Shown here one piece after another: positions 1-8,891 of a stretch of 64,000 nt of DNA. This stretch comes from Paraburkholderia sp. BCC1884. GTDB lineage: Bacteria > Pseudomonadota > Gammaproteobacteria > Burkholderiales > Burkholderiaceae. Below the pieces are notes generated by a model. It had not been told where the DNA came from. It searched no databases and worked only from the letters and a program-made list of their open reading frames with translations. The translations under genes and the position numbers were made by a program. The stretch spans positions 682,001 through 746,000 of the forward strand of contig NZ_CAAJGL010000079.1 in assembly GCF_900996225.1 (NCBI RefSeq), given 5' to 3'. Within the stretch, counting starts at the first letter, position 1. Every line of letters begins with the position of its first letter.

Positions 1-1
1 C

Positions 2-217
2 GACAACCACGAGGTGCGCCGCGCCATGGGTGTCGCCGCAAACGAACTGGCCACCGGCTTTGGCTGGGCGCGCATGGCGGAGCAATACATCGCGCTGTAT
101 CGGCAACTCGCCGGGCAGCAGAAGAATCTCCGACGCAGTGAAGCGGAAGCGGCCGCGGTGGCGAAGACCGACGCGCTCACGCTGAATTCGCTGGCTGGAC
201 AGAAGAGCGTGGAATGA
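2..217 (+). CDS. Glycosyltransferase, C-terminal fragment (cut by window edge)
   Basis: Open from the first bases of the window to a TGA at 215-217, giving 72 residues of a C terminus. The pattern, a helix with an Arg-x-x-Met-Gly start, an aromatic Gly-Trp, then a Tyr-x-x-Leu-Tyr helix, is the usual tail of GT-B (GT4) glycosyltransferases, where the last helix packs back on the N-terminal domain. The next gene on the same strand is another GT4 enzyme 92 bp downstream, so this is probably the preceding glycosyltransferase of an exopolysaccharide operon (bceJ-like position). The N-terminal catalytic part lies outside the window, so the donor and acceptor cannot be judged. Confidence 0.7.
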   Translation, partial: DNHEVRRAMGVAANELATGFGWARMAEQYIALYRQLAGQQKNLRRSEAEAAAVAKTDALTLNSLAGQKSVE

Positions 218-308
218 CGGTGCCGGCACGCGTGCTGGACACGCTGAGGCAATCGTTTATTTCATGGCTTGACCAACACAACTCTCAGAACGCACAGGGG
301 TAACAATC

Positions 309-1475
309 ATGACGACGAGTTCAATCAAATCGCTGCAGATCGGGATGCACTGGTTTCCCGAGCGCGCGGGCGGCCTCGACCGCATGTACTACTCGCTGGT
401 CGGCGCGCTGCCGGGCGCGGGCGTCGCGGTGCGCGGCGTGGTGGCCGGTTCAGCCAAAGTTGCGCAGGACACCGGCGGCGCCATCAATGGCTTTGGTTCG
501 GCCGCGCAGTCTCTGCCGCTGCGGCTGATGGCGGCACGTCGCGCGTTGCGCCAGGAAATCAGCACTTCGCGCCCTGACGTGATTTCATCGCACTTCGCGC
601 TCTATACGTTTCCGGGTCTCGACGTGACGCGCGGCATTCCGCAGGTCTCGCATTTTCAGGGGCCGTGGGCCGACGAGAGCCACGTAGAAGGCGCCGATTC
701 GCTCGGCCAACGCGCCAAGCGTTATCTGGAGCAATCGGTCTATGCGCGCTCGTCGCGGCTGATCGTGTTGTCCGAGGCGTTCGGCAAGATTCTGACGTCG
801 CGCTACCGGATCGCGCCGGACCGGGTGCGTGTGGTGCCCGGTTGTGTGGATGTCGAGCAATTCAATCTGCCGATCACGCCGGCCGAAGCGCGTCTGAAGC
901 TGCAACTGCCGCAAGACCGCCCGATCGTGCTGGCGGTGCGACGCCTCGTGCGCCGCATGGGCCTCGAAGATCTGATCGATGCGGTGAAACTGCTCAAGAG
1001 CCGCACGCCGGATGTGCTGCTGCTGATCGCGGGCAAAGGGCGGCTTGAGGGCGAGTTGCAGACGCGCATCAACGAGGCGGGCCTGCAAGACAATGTGAAG
1101 CTGCTGGGTTTCGTGCCCGATCGGCATCTCGCGGCCTTGTATCGCGCGGCGAATATCAGCGTGGTGCCGACGGTGGCGCTGGAGGGCTTCGGCCTGATCA
1201 CGGTCGAGTCGCTTGCGTCGGGCACGCCGGTGCTGGTGACGCCGGTGGGCGGTTTGCCGGAAGCGGTGGCGGGTTTGTCGCCGAATCTGGTGCTGCCGGA
1301 GACGGGCGCGAAGGCAATCGCGGAAGGGCTCGCGGGGGCGTTGAACGGCACGTTGAAGTTGCCGGACTCAGAGGCTTGCCGACGCTATGCGCGTGAGCAC
1401 TTCGATAATGCGGTGATCGCGAAGCGGGTGGCCTCGGTGTATGGCGAGGCGATTGCGGCGGGTGGGTTGCACTGA
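309..1475 (+). CDS. bceK: GT4 family glycosyltransferase (bceK-like)
   Basis: A 388-residue GT-B enzyme. The N-terminal domain has the glycine-rich acceptor loop (residues 14-22, PERAGGLDR). The C-terminal donor domain carries the GT4 E-x7-E signature in EGFGLITVE at about residues 296-304, followed by a typical SGTPV...GG loop. It probably adds one sugar to a lipid-linked exopolysaccharide repeat unit on the cytoplasmic face of the membrane. It is the last plus-strand gene before a strong terminator and a convergent GDP-mannose dehydratase gene, the position I recall for bceK at the end of bce-I. The symbol rests on context; the GT4 family call is firm. Confidence 0.8.
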   Translation: MTTSSIKSLQIGMHWFPERAGGLDRMYYSLVGALPGAGVAVRGVVAGSAKVAQDTGGAINGFGSAAQSLPLRLMAARRALRQEISTSRPDVISSHFALYTFPGLDVTRGIPQVSHFQGPWADESHVEGADSLGQRAKRYLEQSVYARSSRLIVLSEAFGKILTSRYRIAPDRVRVVPGCVDVEQFNLPITPAEARLKLQLPQDRPIVLAVRRLVRRMGLEDLIDAVKLLKSRTPDVLLLIAGKGRLEGELQTRINEAGLQDNVKLLGFVPDRHLAALYRAANISVVPTVALEGFGLITVESLASGTPVLVTPVGGLPEAVAGLSPNLVLPETGAKAIAEGLAGALNGTLKLPDSEACRRYAREHFDNAVIAKRVASVYGEAIAAGGLH

Positions 1476-1504
1476 GGAACGCTATCTGACGTCGTAAAAG
1501 ACAC

Positions 1505-1542
1505 GAGGCCTGAATCGTAAAGATCAGGCCTCGCATTTTTTT
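1505..1542 (+). terminator. Intrinsic terminator after the glycosyltransferase operon
   Basis: Perfect 9-bp stem GAGGCCTGA (1505-1513) / TCAGGCCTC (1524-1532) with a 10-nt loop, followed by seven T residues (1536-1542). On the minus strand the tract after the stem is weaker (TCTTTT), so it may also stop the convergent dehydratase transcript. Confidence 0.85.
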
Positions 1543-1585
1543 GCACCGCAGACAGGGCGAGCGGCTGACTGGCAGCCGCTACGAC

Positions 1586-2629
1586 TCAGAACGTCTCGTG
1601 ATGCTCGTTACGCCCCAGATCCGCGTGAACCATCATGTGGCACAACTGTTCCAGCGTGGTTTCCGGCTTCCAGCCCAGCTTCTCATGCGCCTTGTCCGCG
1701 CAACCAATCAACAGATCCACTTCCGCCGGACGATAGAACTTCGGATTCACGCGCACCAGTGTCTTGCCCGTGGCGACATCGATACCGGTTTCGCGCTCTT
1801 CCTTGCCCGACCATTCGAGTTGATAGCCCGCTGCCGCGAACGCCATGCGCACGAAGTCGCGCACGGTCTCGGTGCGGCCGGTGGCGAGCACGAACGTATC
1901 CGGCTCATTGGCCTGCAGCATGCGCCACATGCCTTCCACGTATTCGAGCGCGAAGCCCCAGTCGCGCTTGGCGCTGAGGTTGCCGAGTTCCAGCACGTCC
2001 TGTTTGCCGAGCTTGATCTTGGCGACCGTGTCGGTGATCTTGCGCGTCACGAATTCACGGCCGCGCAGCGGCGATTCGTGATTGAACAGAATCCCGCTGC
2101 TCGCAAAGAGACCATACGACTCGCGGTAATTGATGGTCGACCAGTGCGCGAACAGTTTGGCTACACCATACGGGCTGCGCGGATAGAACGGCGTGTCCTC
2201 GCGCTGCGGTACCGCTTGCACGAGGCCGAACATTTCCGACGTCGACGCCTGGTAGAAGCGTGTCTTCGGGTTCAGAATGCGGATGCCTTCGAGCAGATTC
2301 AACGCGCCGATGCCGGTCACTTCAGCGGTGGTGACGGGCTGATCGAACGAGACGCCCACGAAGCTTTGCGCGGCAAGGTTATACAACTCGTCGGCCTGCG
2401 CGCCTTCGAGCAGGCGCAGCGTCGAGCCGAGGTCGGTCAGGTCGTGTTCGACCAGACGCAGATTCGGATGATCGAGCACGCCGAGCTCACGGATACGCCA
2501 GAAATTGACCGAACTCGTGCGCCGGTAAGTGCCGGTCACCTGGTAGCCCTTGTCGAGCAGGAGCTTGGTCAGGTAGGCGCCGTCCTGTCCGGATACGCCG
2601 GTGATGATCGCTTTGCGTGGTTGGCTCAT
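1586..2629 (-). CDS. bceN: GDP-mannose 4,6-dehydratase
   Basis: Converts GDP-D-mannose to GDP-4-keto-6-deoxymannose, the precursor of GDP-rhamnose or GDP-fucose used in exopolysaccharide. The 347-residue protein is an extended SDR: N-terminal NADP-binding loop TGVSGQDGAYL near residue 11, TYRRTSS motif, STSEMFG with the catalytic Ser/Thr and Glu, and the SPYGVAK Tyr-x3-Lys pair. I chose ATG 2629 because MSQPRKAI fits the family N terminus and GAAGG sits 6 nt upstream; an in-frame start at 2689 would add 20 unrelated residues. It is the last gene of a minus-strand set with the acyltransferase and SGNH hydrolase. The symbol follows the bce-II cluster; gmd is the general name. Confidence 0.9.
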   Translation of the reverse strand: MSQPRKAIITGVSGQDGAYLTKLLLDKGYQVTGTYRRTSSVNFWRIRELGVLDHPNLRLVEHDLTDLGSTLRLLEGAQADELYNLAAQSFVGVSFDQPVTTAEVTGIGALNLLEGIRILNPKTRFYQASTSEMFGLVQAVPQREDTPFYPRSPYGVAKLFAHWSTINYRESYGLFASSGILFNHESPLRGREFVTRKITDTVAKIKLGKQDVLELGNLSAKRDWGFALEYVEGMWRMLQANEPDTFVLATGRTETVRDFVRMAFAAAGYQLEWSGKEERETGIDVATGKTLVRVNPKFYRPAEVDLLIGCADKAHEKLGWKPETTLEQLCHMMVHADLGRNEHHETF

Positions 2630-2768
2630 AGCTTGCCTTCGATATTGGTAAAAGAAAAAAGAAGAAGCAGTCGCGCCGGGTAGGCGCATTTCATCGGCAC
2701 ACTCGGAAAGCGCATTTCAGAAGGCGCCTGCTCAAACGCACTGAATCAAGCGCACTTGAAAAAGCGCT

Positions 2769-3527
2769 TCAGGGCGTGCCGTCCAGCAGTCGCCGCACCA
2801 GCGGGTCGACGACCAGAAAATCCTGTTGCGCCTTCAGCCGGTAAAGCGCTGGCCTCGGATGCGCACCGTCCGACATCTGCGTCTTCCAGTCCGGCAGACT
2901 GCTGATGTACGCAAACTGGTCGACCAGCGGCACCTGCTGCTCGGTCGCCACGCGGCGCGTCATCGCGACCATCGCGGCGAGCCGTGCGTTGAGCCGGTTG
3001 TCCGGCATCGGATTCGAAGTCTGCAGAACCGGCTCCTTGCCAAGCGAACGGGCGGTCTTCACGAGCGTCGTTTCAGCGTCGTAGAACTGCTCGGGCGTCT
3101 GGTTATGCATGACTTCGTTGATGCCGTAATTGATCAGCACGATCTGCGCGCTCGAGGTCGCCAGACGCTCTTGCCAGGGCAGGCCGGCAGTCGGGCCGGC
3201 GCGGCGGTTACCCGTGCCGTCGCGCAGTTGCGTTGCCATCGTGCCGCCCACGCCGTAATTCGTGACCTGGACCTGCCCCGCGTGGTGCGCCTGCAAAGCG
3301 TCTTGCAGGAACGCCACGGCGTTTTGCGCCTGCGGCCCGCAGTGTCCGTCGCTGCAGGTGATGCCGAGCGTCGTGGAGTCGCCATACGCTTCGATCAACA
3401 CCTGCTTTTGCGGGCCTTGTGCGGCGAGGGCGTGGCCGGCGTGCGTGACGAGCGCCATCGAAGCCACTGCGCCGATTTTTCGCACTGCCGCCAACGCGTG
3501 CGCGGCGCGCGATCCGCGTCCTTTCAT
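2769..3527 (-). CDS. Periplasmic SGNH/GDSL-type hydrolase
   Basis: A 252-residue SGNH esterase/acyltransferase-fold protein. A basic N terminus and hydrophobic stretch end at ALAA-QG, a likely signal peptide of about 36 residues. Block I is YGDSTTLG with the nucleophile Ser, block II is the GVGG loop, block III is NYGINEV (Asn), and block V is DGAHPRP with the Asp-x-x-His pair. Its ATG overlaps the stop of the upstream acyltransferase (ATGA, 3524-3527), so the two are translationally coupled. The pair resembles a split OafA-type system in which the membrane protein passes an acyl group across the membrane and the SGNH domain attaches it to the polysaccharide. Function is inferred from fold and coupling; it could instead be a deacetylase. 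Confidence 0.8.
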   Translation of the reverse strand: MKGRGSRAAHALAAVRKIGAVASMALVTHAGHALAAQGPQKQVLIEAYGDSTTLGITCSDGHCGPQAQNAVAFLQDALQAHHAGQVQVTNYGVGGTMATQLRDGTGNRRAGPTAGLPWQERLATSSAQIVLINYGINEVMHNQTPEQFYDAETTLVKTARSLGKEPVLQTSNPMPDNRLNARLAAMVAMTRRVATEQQVPLVDQFAYISSLPDWKTQMSDGAHPRPALYRLKAQQDFLVVDPLVRRLLDGTP

Positions 3528-4612
3528 GCGCGGCTTTGCGGCACGCGCGCACCGCCGGCGGCACCGGCGCCGCCCGATGCATGCGCCTTGCCTGCGGAAC
3601 CGAAAATCAATCGCTTCTCGAACGCGAACCACGTGAAGCTGGCATAGGCGAGGGTGATCGCCAGCGCGAGCGCGGCAGTCAGATAGCGGTTCAGATGCAG
3701 CGGCCACAGCATGTACAGCACGCTCAGGTGAATCAGATAGACCGTGTAGCTGATGGTGCCGATATAGACCAGCACGGGATTGCACAGCAGTCGTTTGACG
3801 ATGCCCTTGCTCTGCAAGGCGATGACCACGACTGACGTACAAAGCAGCAACGAAACGCTGTAGAGACCGGCGTTCGACAGCGGCGTATTCGCCGCGCGAA
3901 ACCGCGGGTAATGCAGATGCAGCCACGCCAGTATGGCGAGCGCCGCAAAAAATCCGAGTACGGCAAGGCCTTTGAACGGCTCGAGCGCATTGCGGTCCCG
4001 TCGGACGGCAACGGCCAGCAACGCGCCCGCCGCAAGCAGATCCATGCGGAACGGGGTGAGGTAATAGATCGGCCAGAACGTATCGAACCAGGGCGTGGCC
4101 ACCGCGCGCAGCACGGGCACCAGCACGATCAACGCCGCCGCGACGTAGCCGAGCACCCGCTCGGGCAGCAGCAGGATCACGAACGGCCAGAAAATATAAA
4201 ACTGCTCTTCGACCGCCAGCGACCACAGCACATTCAGACTGTCGTGGCCGCTCTGGTTGAGCGCGTCGCCGATATTGGTGGCGAAGAACGCGTACCACTC
4301 CCAGTGCTGCGCCCAACCAAGACCGAACAGCATCGACGACACCACCATCAGCAGCACATAGGGCGGCAGAATGCGGCGCGCCCGGCGTGCATAGAAGTAA
4401 CCGAAGTAGGACTGTTGGCGCGCCTTGCGCTCCAGCAGGATGCCGGTAATCAGAAAGCCGCTCAAAACAAAAAACAGATCGACGCCCATCCACAGCGGCG
4501 CTTTCAATGCGTGCTGGGCAAACACCGCGAGCACGGCGATAGCGCGCAAGCCGTCGAGCTGCACGATGCGGCGGGAATGGGAAGGCGCTAGGGGCGATGC
4601 GCTGGCAGTCAT
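3524..4612 (-). CDS. bceO: Membrane acyltransferase (acyltransferase 3 family), exopolysaccharide O-acylation
   Basis: A 362-residue integral membrane protein with about ten hydrophobic segments. It begins with the family hallmark, a short cytoplasmic N terminus, then LDGLRAIAVLAV with the conserved His in AQHALKAP, followed by GVDLFFVLSGFLITGIL and the RRARRILPPY motif, all classic for acyltransferase 3. The start ATG 4612 gives this standard N terminus; a longer frame to 4855 has no family similarity. It lacks the C-terminal SGNH domain of OafA-like proteins, which is encoded by the next, 4-bp overlapping gene. It probably moves acetyl or other acyl groups onto exopolysaccharide sugars. The symbol bceO is given from its place between bceN and the flippase genes. 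Confidence 0.85.
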   Translation of the reverse strand: MTASASPLAPSHSRRIVQLDGLRAIAVLAVFAQHALKAPLWMGVDLFFVLSGFLITGILLERKARQQSYFGYFYARRARRILPPYVLLMVVSSMLFGLGWAQHWEWYAFFATNIGDALNQSGHDSLNVLWSLAVEEQFYIFWPFVILLLPERVLGYVAAALIVLVPVLRAVATPWFDTFWPIYYLTPFRMDLLAAGALLAVAVRRDRNALEPFKGLAVLGFFAALAILAWLHLHYPRFRAANTPLSNAGLYSVSLLLCTSVVVIALQSKGIVKRLLCNPVLVYIGTISYTVYLIHLSVLYMLWPLHLNRYLTAALALAITLAYASFTWFAFEKRLIFGSAGKAHASGGAGAAGGARVPQSRA

Positions 4613-5145
4613 GAACCGTCCATGGTGTGAAGCTGCGGAAGTGCAATCGATTCTAGGGAAAAGAAAATCGTGAAAAAACGGGAATGAATTGGATAAATGA
4701 ATCAGATTGCAACAGGGTGTTTCGTTATGCATTCGCAATGGATTTTTATGCTTATGTCGCGGTGATGGTGCAGTGCGTAATAAGTGCAGCCCAACGCGGC
4801 CATATCGGTAAGGATGCGTGTCAATTGGCCGCCGCGCGCACGCGTCGCGTTGCATTGAGGGTTAATCGATTTAAAAATGGATTTCTTTCACGCCGCTTAA
4901 AGCATCGAATATTTTTGAATTATTTTCGATTTTCGTTGCGGTGTTTTTTCCGCGTAATGTAAGCCGTGCGGATTGGGTGGCCAAGGACCGCGCGTGGGCC
5001 GCTCTGTTACGGCTGCGCGCCCGCCTGTCGTTCCGCACGAATCGATCGCGCGTCCCTGCGCGGCCTCTTGCGGCGCGTACCGTCACTTCACTGAATTTGC
5101 GTGGCCGCCCGGGCCGATGCCCGGACGCGCCGTTGACCGGAGGAA
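4613..5145. other. 533-bp divergent intergenic region, AT-rich
   Basis: Lies between the minus-strand acyltransferase operon and the plus-strand secreted protein gene, so it must hold both promoters. Base composition falls well below the flanking genes, especially at 4663-4760 and 4860-4960, with many A/T runs. I see no clear promoter boxes, no RNA gene and no believable ORF; a 92-codon frame at 4684-4962 has no ribosome site and a composition unlike protein. Confidence 0.5.
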
Positions 5146-7353
5146 ATGCCCTTGTCCCGTTTCACGTTCAAAAGCTGGCTAACCGTATTTGCGTGCGCCG
5201 CCGGGCTGACTTCGGGATGGGTCAGTCTGCCGGCGCACGCGGAAACGGCGTTGAACGCGAAAAACTCGTGGATCGGCAATACCTTCGGATTCGCCGACGG
5301 CACGTGGACTCAGATCAATATCACCGCGATTGCGGTGGCGCCTAACGGCAAGGTCTATACGAACGCGCCATGGGACGAAAGCGGCGCCGAGGCCAGCGTT
5401 TATCAGAACGGCAAGATGCTGGGTTTCGCGGGCGGCACGCACGGATGGGGCAATAGCGGCGGCAACGCAATCGCGATCAATCGAAAGTATGCGTTCGTGG
5501 CGATCGGCGTCGGCAATGAAAAAGGCCATCTCGTCGAGGCGGGCGTGTGGCCGGAGAAGGGCAAGCAGTGGTTCGGCATTTCGCGTCGGCAGATCGCCAA
5601 TCCGAAGCTCGCCGCACCGTTCCAGCCGGCCGCGAAAACTGCCGATCCGCACGCGCAGCTGGCAGCCGGCTTCCTGATGATGAACGAAGTGCCCACCGGC
5701 ACGAGCGCCGAAATCGGCGGACTCGCGGCGAACGAGACGACGTTGTACGCGGCCAATACCGCGCGGGACCGCATCGAGGTGGTCGACGCCGAGTCGATGC
5801 AGCAGAAGAGCACGTGGACCGTGCACGAACCTGGTCGCATTGCGCTTGCGCCCGACGGCACGCTGTGGGTGCTGAGCGGCACGCGCAGCGATCGCGCGCC
5901 ACATGTCGAGCATTACACGCTCGCGGGCAAGCGCATCGACGAGAAGTTCGATTTGCCGGCGGATTGCGTCGCGGTCGATATCGCGGTCGATGCGCAAAGC
6001 CGCATTCTGATCGCCGATAACGGGCCGCGTCAGCAGGTGCGGTACTTCAGCAAGAAAAACGGCGGCTATGCGGAGTCGGGCTCGCTTGGCGAGCGCGGCG
6101 GTATCTTCAGCGGCGTCGCGGGCAAGCCGGGGCCGCAGCGCTTCAACGGACTCACCGGCGTCGGCGTGGATGCACGCGGCAACGTGGTTGTGTCGACCAA
6201 CGGCATCGGTCCACGTTACGAGCCGATCGGCGCGGGCCTCGGCGCGACGCTCGAAAGCTATGCGCCGGACGGCAAGCAGAACTGGCAGGTGCAAGGGCTG
6301 TTGTTCGTCGACGGCGCATGGATCGATCCGGCACGCCCGGATAGCGTCTACACCGGCAACAAGCGCTTCGAACTCGATCTGTCGAAACCTGCGGGTCAAG
6401 ACTGGAAATACGTGGGTTTTTTGTCGAACCGTTTCAAATACCCGGACGACCCCGTCTTCCACACCGATCAGTATCCCGGCCTGCCGATCGCCCGCAGACT
6501 GAAGGGCCACACGTTCCTTTATCTGACGGACATGTACGCGGATCATCTGAAGATCTATCGCTTCGATGCGCAGCACGACGGCGAAACCGCGATCCCCTCG
6601 GGCTTCATCGCGGGACGTGAGCGCGCGGTCGCGAAGGTGCCGAACGCGCCGCCGGGCGGCGACTGGATCTGGCGCGATACGAACGGCGACGGCAAGTTCG
6701 ACACCGGCGAGTTCACCCTCAACACGAGCGGCACGAAGCTCGCGGGCGGGTGGGGCTGGTGGGTCGACACCGCCGGCGACATCTGGCGCACACGCGATAA
6801 CAAGGGCATCTACCGCTTCCGTTTCGGCGGGCTCGATGCAAAGGGCAATCCGGTCTACGCGTATTCCAGCATGACGCAGTACCCCGTGCCGCAACCGTTC
6901 ACGGAACTGCATCGCGCGATCTACGAACCGGACACCGACACGATGTACGTCACCGGCTACACGCCGGAAACGCCGTCCGATCGCAGCTTCTGGAAGGAGG
7001 TGGGGCGCGTGCTGGTGCGCTACGACAAATGGTCGAGCGGCCATCCCGTGCAGCGCTATTCGATCACGTTGCCGTGGCAGACGCAGAGCAAACCGATCGC
7101 CACCATCATCGGCTTGACCGTCGAAGGGCAATACCTGTTCGGCGTCGAACCGGTCGGCGCGGTGCACGTTTGGGACAAGGACAGCGGCCAGGAACTCGGC
7201 GTGATCCGTCCGGGCCCGGAAGTGGGCAGCGCGTCGGGCTGGGTCGATGTACCCAACGGTATCAGCGCCACCAGGCGCAGCGATGGCGAGTACCTCATCT
7301 TCGTCGAGGAAGACGCTCGCGGCAAAGTGATGATGTACCGCTGGAAACCCTGA
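5146..7353 (+). CDS. Secreted beta-propeller-like protein with an EF-hand loop, exopolysaccharide locus
   Basis: A 735-residue exported protein. The signal peptide runs to about residue 32 (PAHA-ET). The rest is built of repeated four-strand blade-like segments with NHL/SMP-30-like turns (APNGKVYTN, APDGTLWVLS, DAQSRILIADNG, DARGNVVVSTNG), so a beta-propeller is likely. Residues 511-522 (DTNGDGKFDTGE) form a perfect EF-hand calcium loop with Asp, Asn, Asp, Lys, Asp and Glu at positions 1, 3, 5, 7, 9 and 12. The Shine-Dalgarno GGAGG at 5139-5143 is only 2 nt from ATG 5146 but 8 nt from an in-frame TTG at 5152, which may be the real start. It sits in the bceP position, before the flippase. No enzyme activity can be assigned; a role in polymer export, binding or modification is inferred from context. 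Confidence 0.75.
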   Translation: MPLSRFTFKSWLTVFACAAGLTSGWVSLPAHAETALNAKNSWIGNTFGFADGTWTQINITAIAVAPNGKVYTNAPWDESGAEASVYQNGKMLGFAGGTHGWGNSGGNAIAINRKYAFVAIGVGNEKGHLVEAGVWPEKGKQWFGISRRQIANPKLAAPFQPAAKTADPHAQLAAGFLMMNEVPTGTSAEIGGLAANETTLYAANTARDRIEVVDAESMQQKSTWTVHEPGRIALAPDGTLWVLSGTRSDRAPHVEHYTLAGKRIDEKFDLPADCVAVDIAVDAQSRILIADNGPRQQVRYFSKKNGGYAESGSLGERGGIFSGVAGKPGPQRFNGLTGVGVDARGNVVVSTNGIGPRYEPIGAGLGATLESYAPDGKQNWQVQGLLFVDGAWIDPARPDSVYTGNKRFELDLSKPAGQDWKYVGFLSNRFKYPDDPVFHTDQYPGLPIARRLKGHTFLYLTDMYADHLKIYRFDAQHDGETAIPSGFIAGRERAVAKVPNAPPGGDWIWRDTNGDGKFDTGEFTLNTSGTKLAGGWGWWVDTAGDIWRTRDNKGIYRFRFGGLDAKGNPVYAYSSMTQYPVPQPFTELHRAIYEPDTDTMYVTGYTPETPSDRSFWKEVGRVLVRYDKWSSGHPVQRYSITLPWQTQSKPIATIIGLTVEGQYLFGVEPVGAVHVWDKDSGQELGVIRPGPEVGSASGWVDVPNGISATRRSDGEYLIFVEEDARGKVMMYRWKP

Positions 7354-7424
7354 AACGTGCAAGGTCGTACGGCCGCAAGGTCGTCGGCACACTCAGGCAA
7401 ACGCAGTCAAAACCAAGGCATCCG

Positions 7425-8891
7425 ATGGACAAAGGCATTCTCAAGAACGTAGCGATCAATTTTTTCGGGCTGGTGTTGCCGACTTTCGTCTCGCTCGTGA
7501 CCGTGCCGTCGTATATCAAGCTGCTCGGCGTCGAGCGCTACGGCGTGATCAGTCTCGTGTGGACGCTGATCGGCTACTTCGGGATTCTCGATCTCGGCAT
7601 GAGCATGGCTGCGCAGAATCACATTTCGAAGGCACGGGCTTCCGGCGACAAGAGCGAAAGCGCGCGCGTGTTCTGGAGCGCGACGTGGCTCAATCTGGCG
7701 ACCGGCGTGATCGGTGGCCTGATCATCTATTTCGGCGCGTTTTTGTACACCGCGTATTTCACCAAGGTGTCGCCCGAGTTGCAGCACGAGGTTTATATGG
7801 CGCTGCCGTGGCTCGCGGTGGCGATTCCGATCGCCAACGTGTCGTGGGTGTTCGCGGGCGCGATCAACGGCGCGGAACGCTTCGCCGTCTACAACACCAA
7901 TCAGACCATCGGTACGTTTCTGTTCCAGTTGCTGCCGCTCGGCGCCGCCCTATGGATGGGCGCGACCTTGCAGAACGTGCTCGCCGCAGCCGTGTTCGCG
8001 CGGATCATCGCGGCCTTGCTGCTCGGCCGCTCCGCGCTGAAGGTGCTGGAGATTCGCAGCATCCTGCCGCCGCAGTTCGGCGTGGCGAAGGGGCTGTTCA
8101 ATTTCGGCGGCTGGATGCTGATTGCGAGCGTGACGACCATGATCGCCGATTCGCTCGATCGCGTGATGCTCGGCACGAGTCTCGGGGCACGTTTCGTGAC
8201 CTACTACACGGTGCCGCAAAACCTCGTGACGCGTTTGAATATCGTGCCGACCGCCTTGGTGCGCACGTTATTTCCGCGCCTCTCCGCCGTGGGTCGCGCC
8301 GACGCCGACACCATCACCCAGCAGTCGCTCGAATTCCTCAATGGCGTGTTTACGCCGGTCGCGCTGGTCGCGATGCTCGTGCTCGAACCGTTCCTGCATC
8401 TGTGGGTCGGCAATGAGATCGCCACGGTCGCGGCGCCGGTCGGCCGGATCATGATCATCGCGGTGTGGCTCGTCGGCCAGGCCAATGTGACGCGGATTCT
8501 GATCCAGTCGCAGGTGCATCCGGCCACTGCCGCGCGTGTCGGTTTGTTCGAATTGCCCCTGTTTGCCGGGGCATTGTGGTTCGGCATTACGCATTACGGG
8601 TTGACCGGCGCGGCCTTCGCGGTGGCCGGCCGTGCGTTGTTCGATTACGCGGTGCTGCTGCGCTTTGCGAAGATCCGCTCGCGCCAGATCGCGCTCGACA
8701 TGCTCGCCCACCTTGCTTTCCTGCTGGCGAGCCTGTGGCTCGCGAGCTTTCTGCCGGGTCTCGCGGTGGCGATCGTCGCCGGCCTGTTGATGGTCGGTGC
8801 GAATGTCGCCTGGTCCATCACGATGACCCCCGCTTTGCGCGATCTTGCGCGTTCACTGCTGTTGCGACTGAATCCGAGGAAAAGCGCATGA
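7425..8891 (+). CDS. bceQ: Wzx-type polysaccharide flippase (MOP superfamily)
   Basis: A 488-residue polytopic membrane protein with 12 or more hydrophobic segments and few charged residues. The N terminus (KNVAINFFGLVLPTFVSLVTVP then YIKLLGVERYGVISL) is typical of O-antigen/exopolysaccharide flippases that move undecaprenyl-linked repeat units to the periplasm. ATG 7425 has AAGG 9 nt upstream and follows the propeller gene by 71 bp. Its TGA overlaps the ATG of the next gene (ATGA, 8888-8891), so flippase and fused glycosyltransferase are coupled. Symbol from the bce-II order; the Wzx class is clear from sequence pattern. Confidence 0.85.
   Translation: MDKGILKNVAINFFGLVLPTFVSLVTVPSYIKLLGVERYGVISLVWTLIGYFGILDLGMSMAAQNHISKARASGDKSESARVFWSATWLNLATGVIGGLIIYFGAFLYTAYFTKVSPELQHEVYMALPWLAVAIPIANVSWVFAGAINGAERFAVYNTNQTIGTFLFQLLPLGAALWMGATLQNVLAAAVFARIIAALLLGRSALKVLEIRSILPPQFGVAKGLFNFGGWMLIASVTTMIADSLDRVMLGTSLGARFVTYYTVPQNLVTRLNIVPTALVRTLFPRLSAVGRADADTITQQSLEFLNGVFTPVALVAMLVLEPFLHLWVGNEIATVAAPVGRIMIIAVWLVGQANVTRILIQSQVHPATAARVGLFELPLFAGALWFGITHYGLTGAAFAVAGRALFDYAVLLRFAKIRSRQIALDMLAHLAFLLASLWLASFLPGLAVAIVAGLLMVGANVAWSITMTPALRDLARSLLLRLNPRKSA

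Noticed and set aside
3525..4646. N-terminal 370 codons of a 625-codon minus-strand frame that includes the SGNH gene
   Set aside because: This part overlaps the acyltransferase in another frame and has no family similarity; only the part from 3527 is coding.
4684..4962. 92-codon ORF in the AT-rich divergent region
   Set aside because: No ribosome site and unnatural amino-acid make-up; the region more likely holds promoters.
5179..7392. 737-codon minus-strand open frame
   Set aside because: Antisense of the propeller gene, which has a signal peptide and ribosome site.
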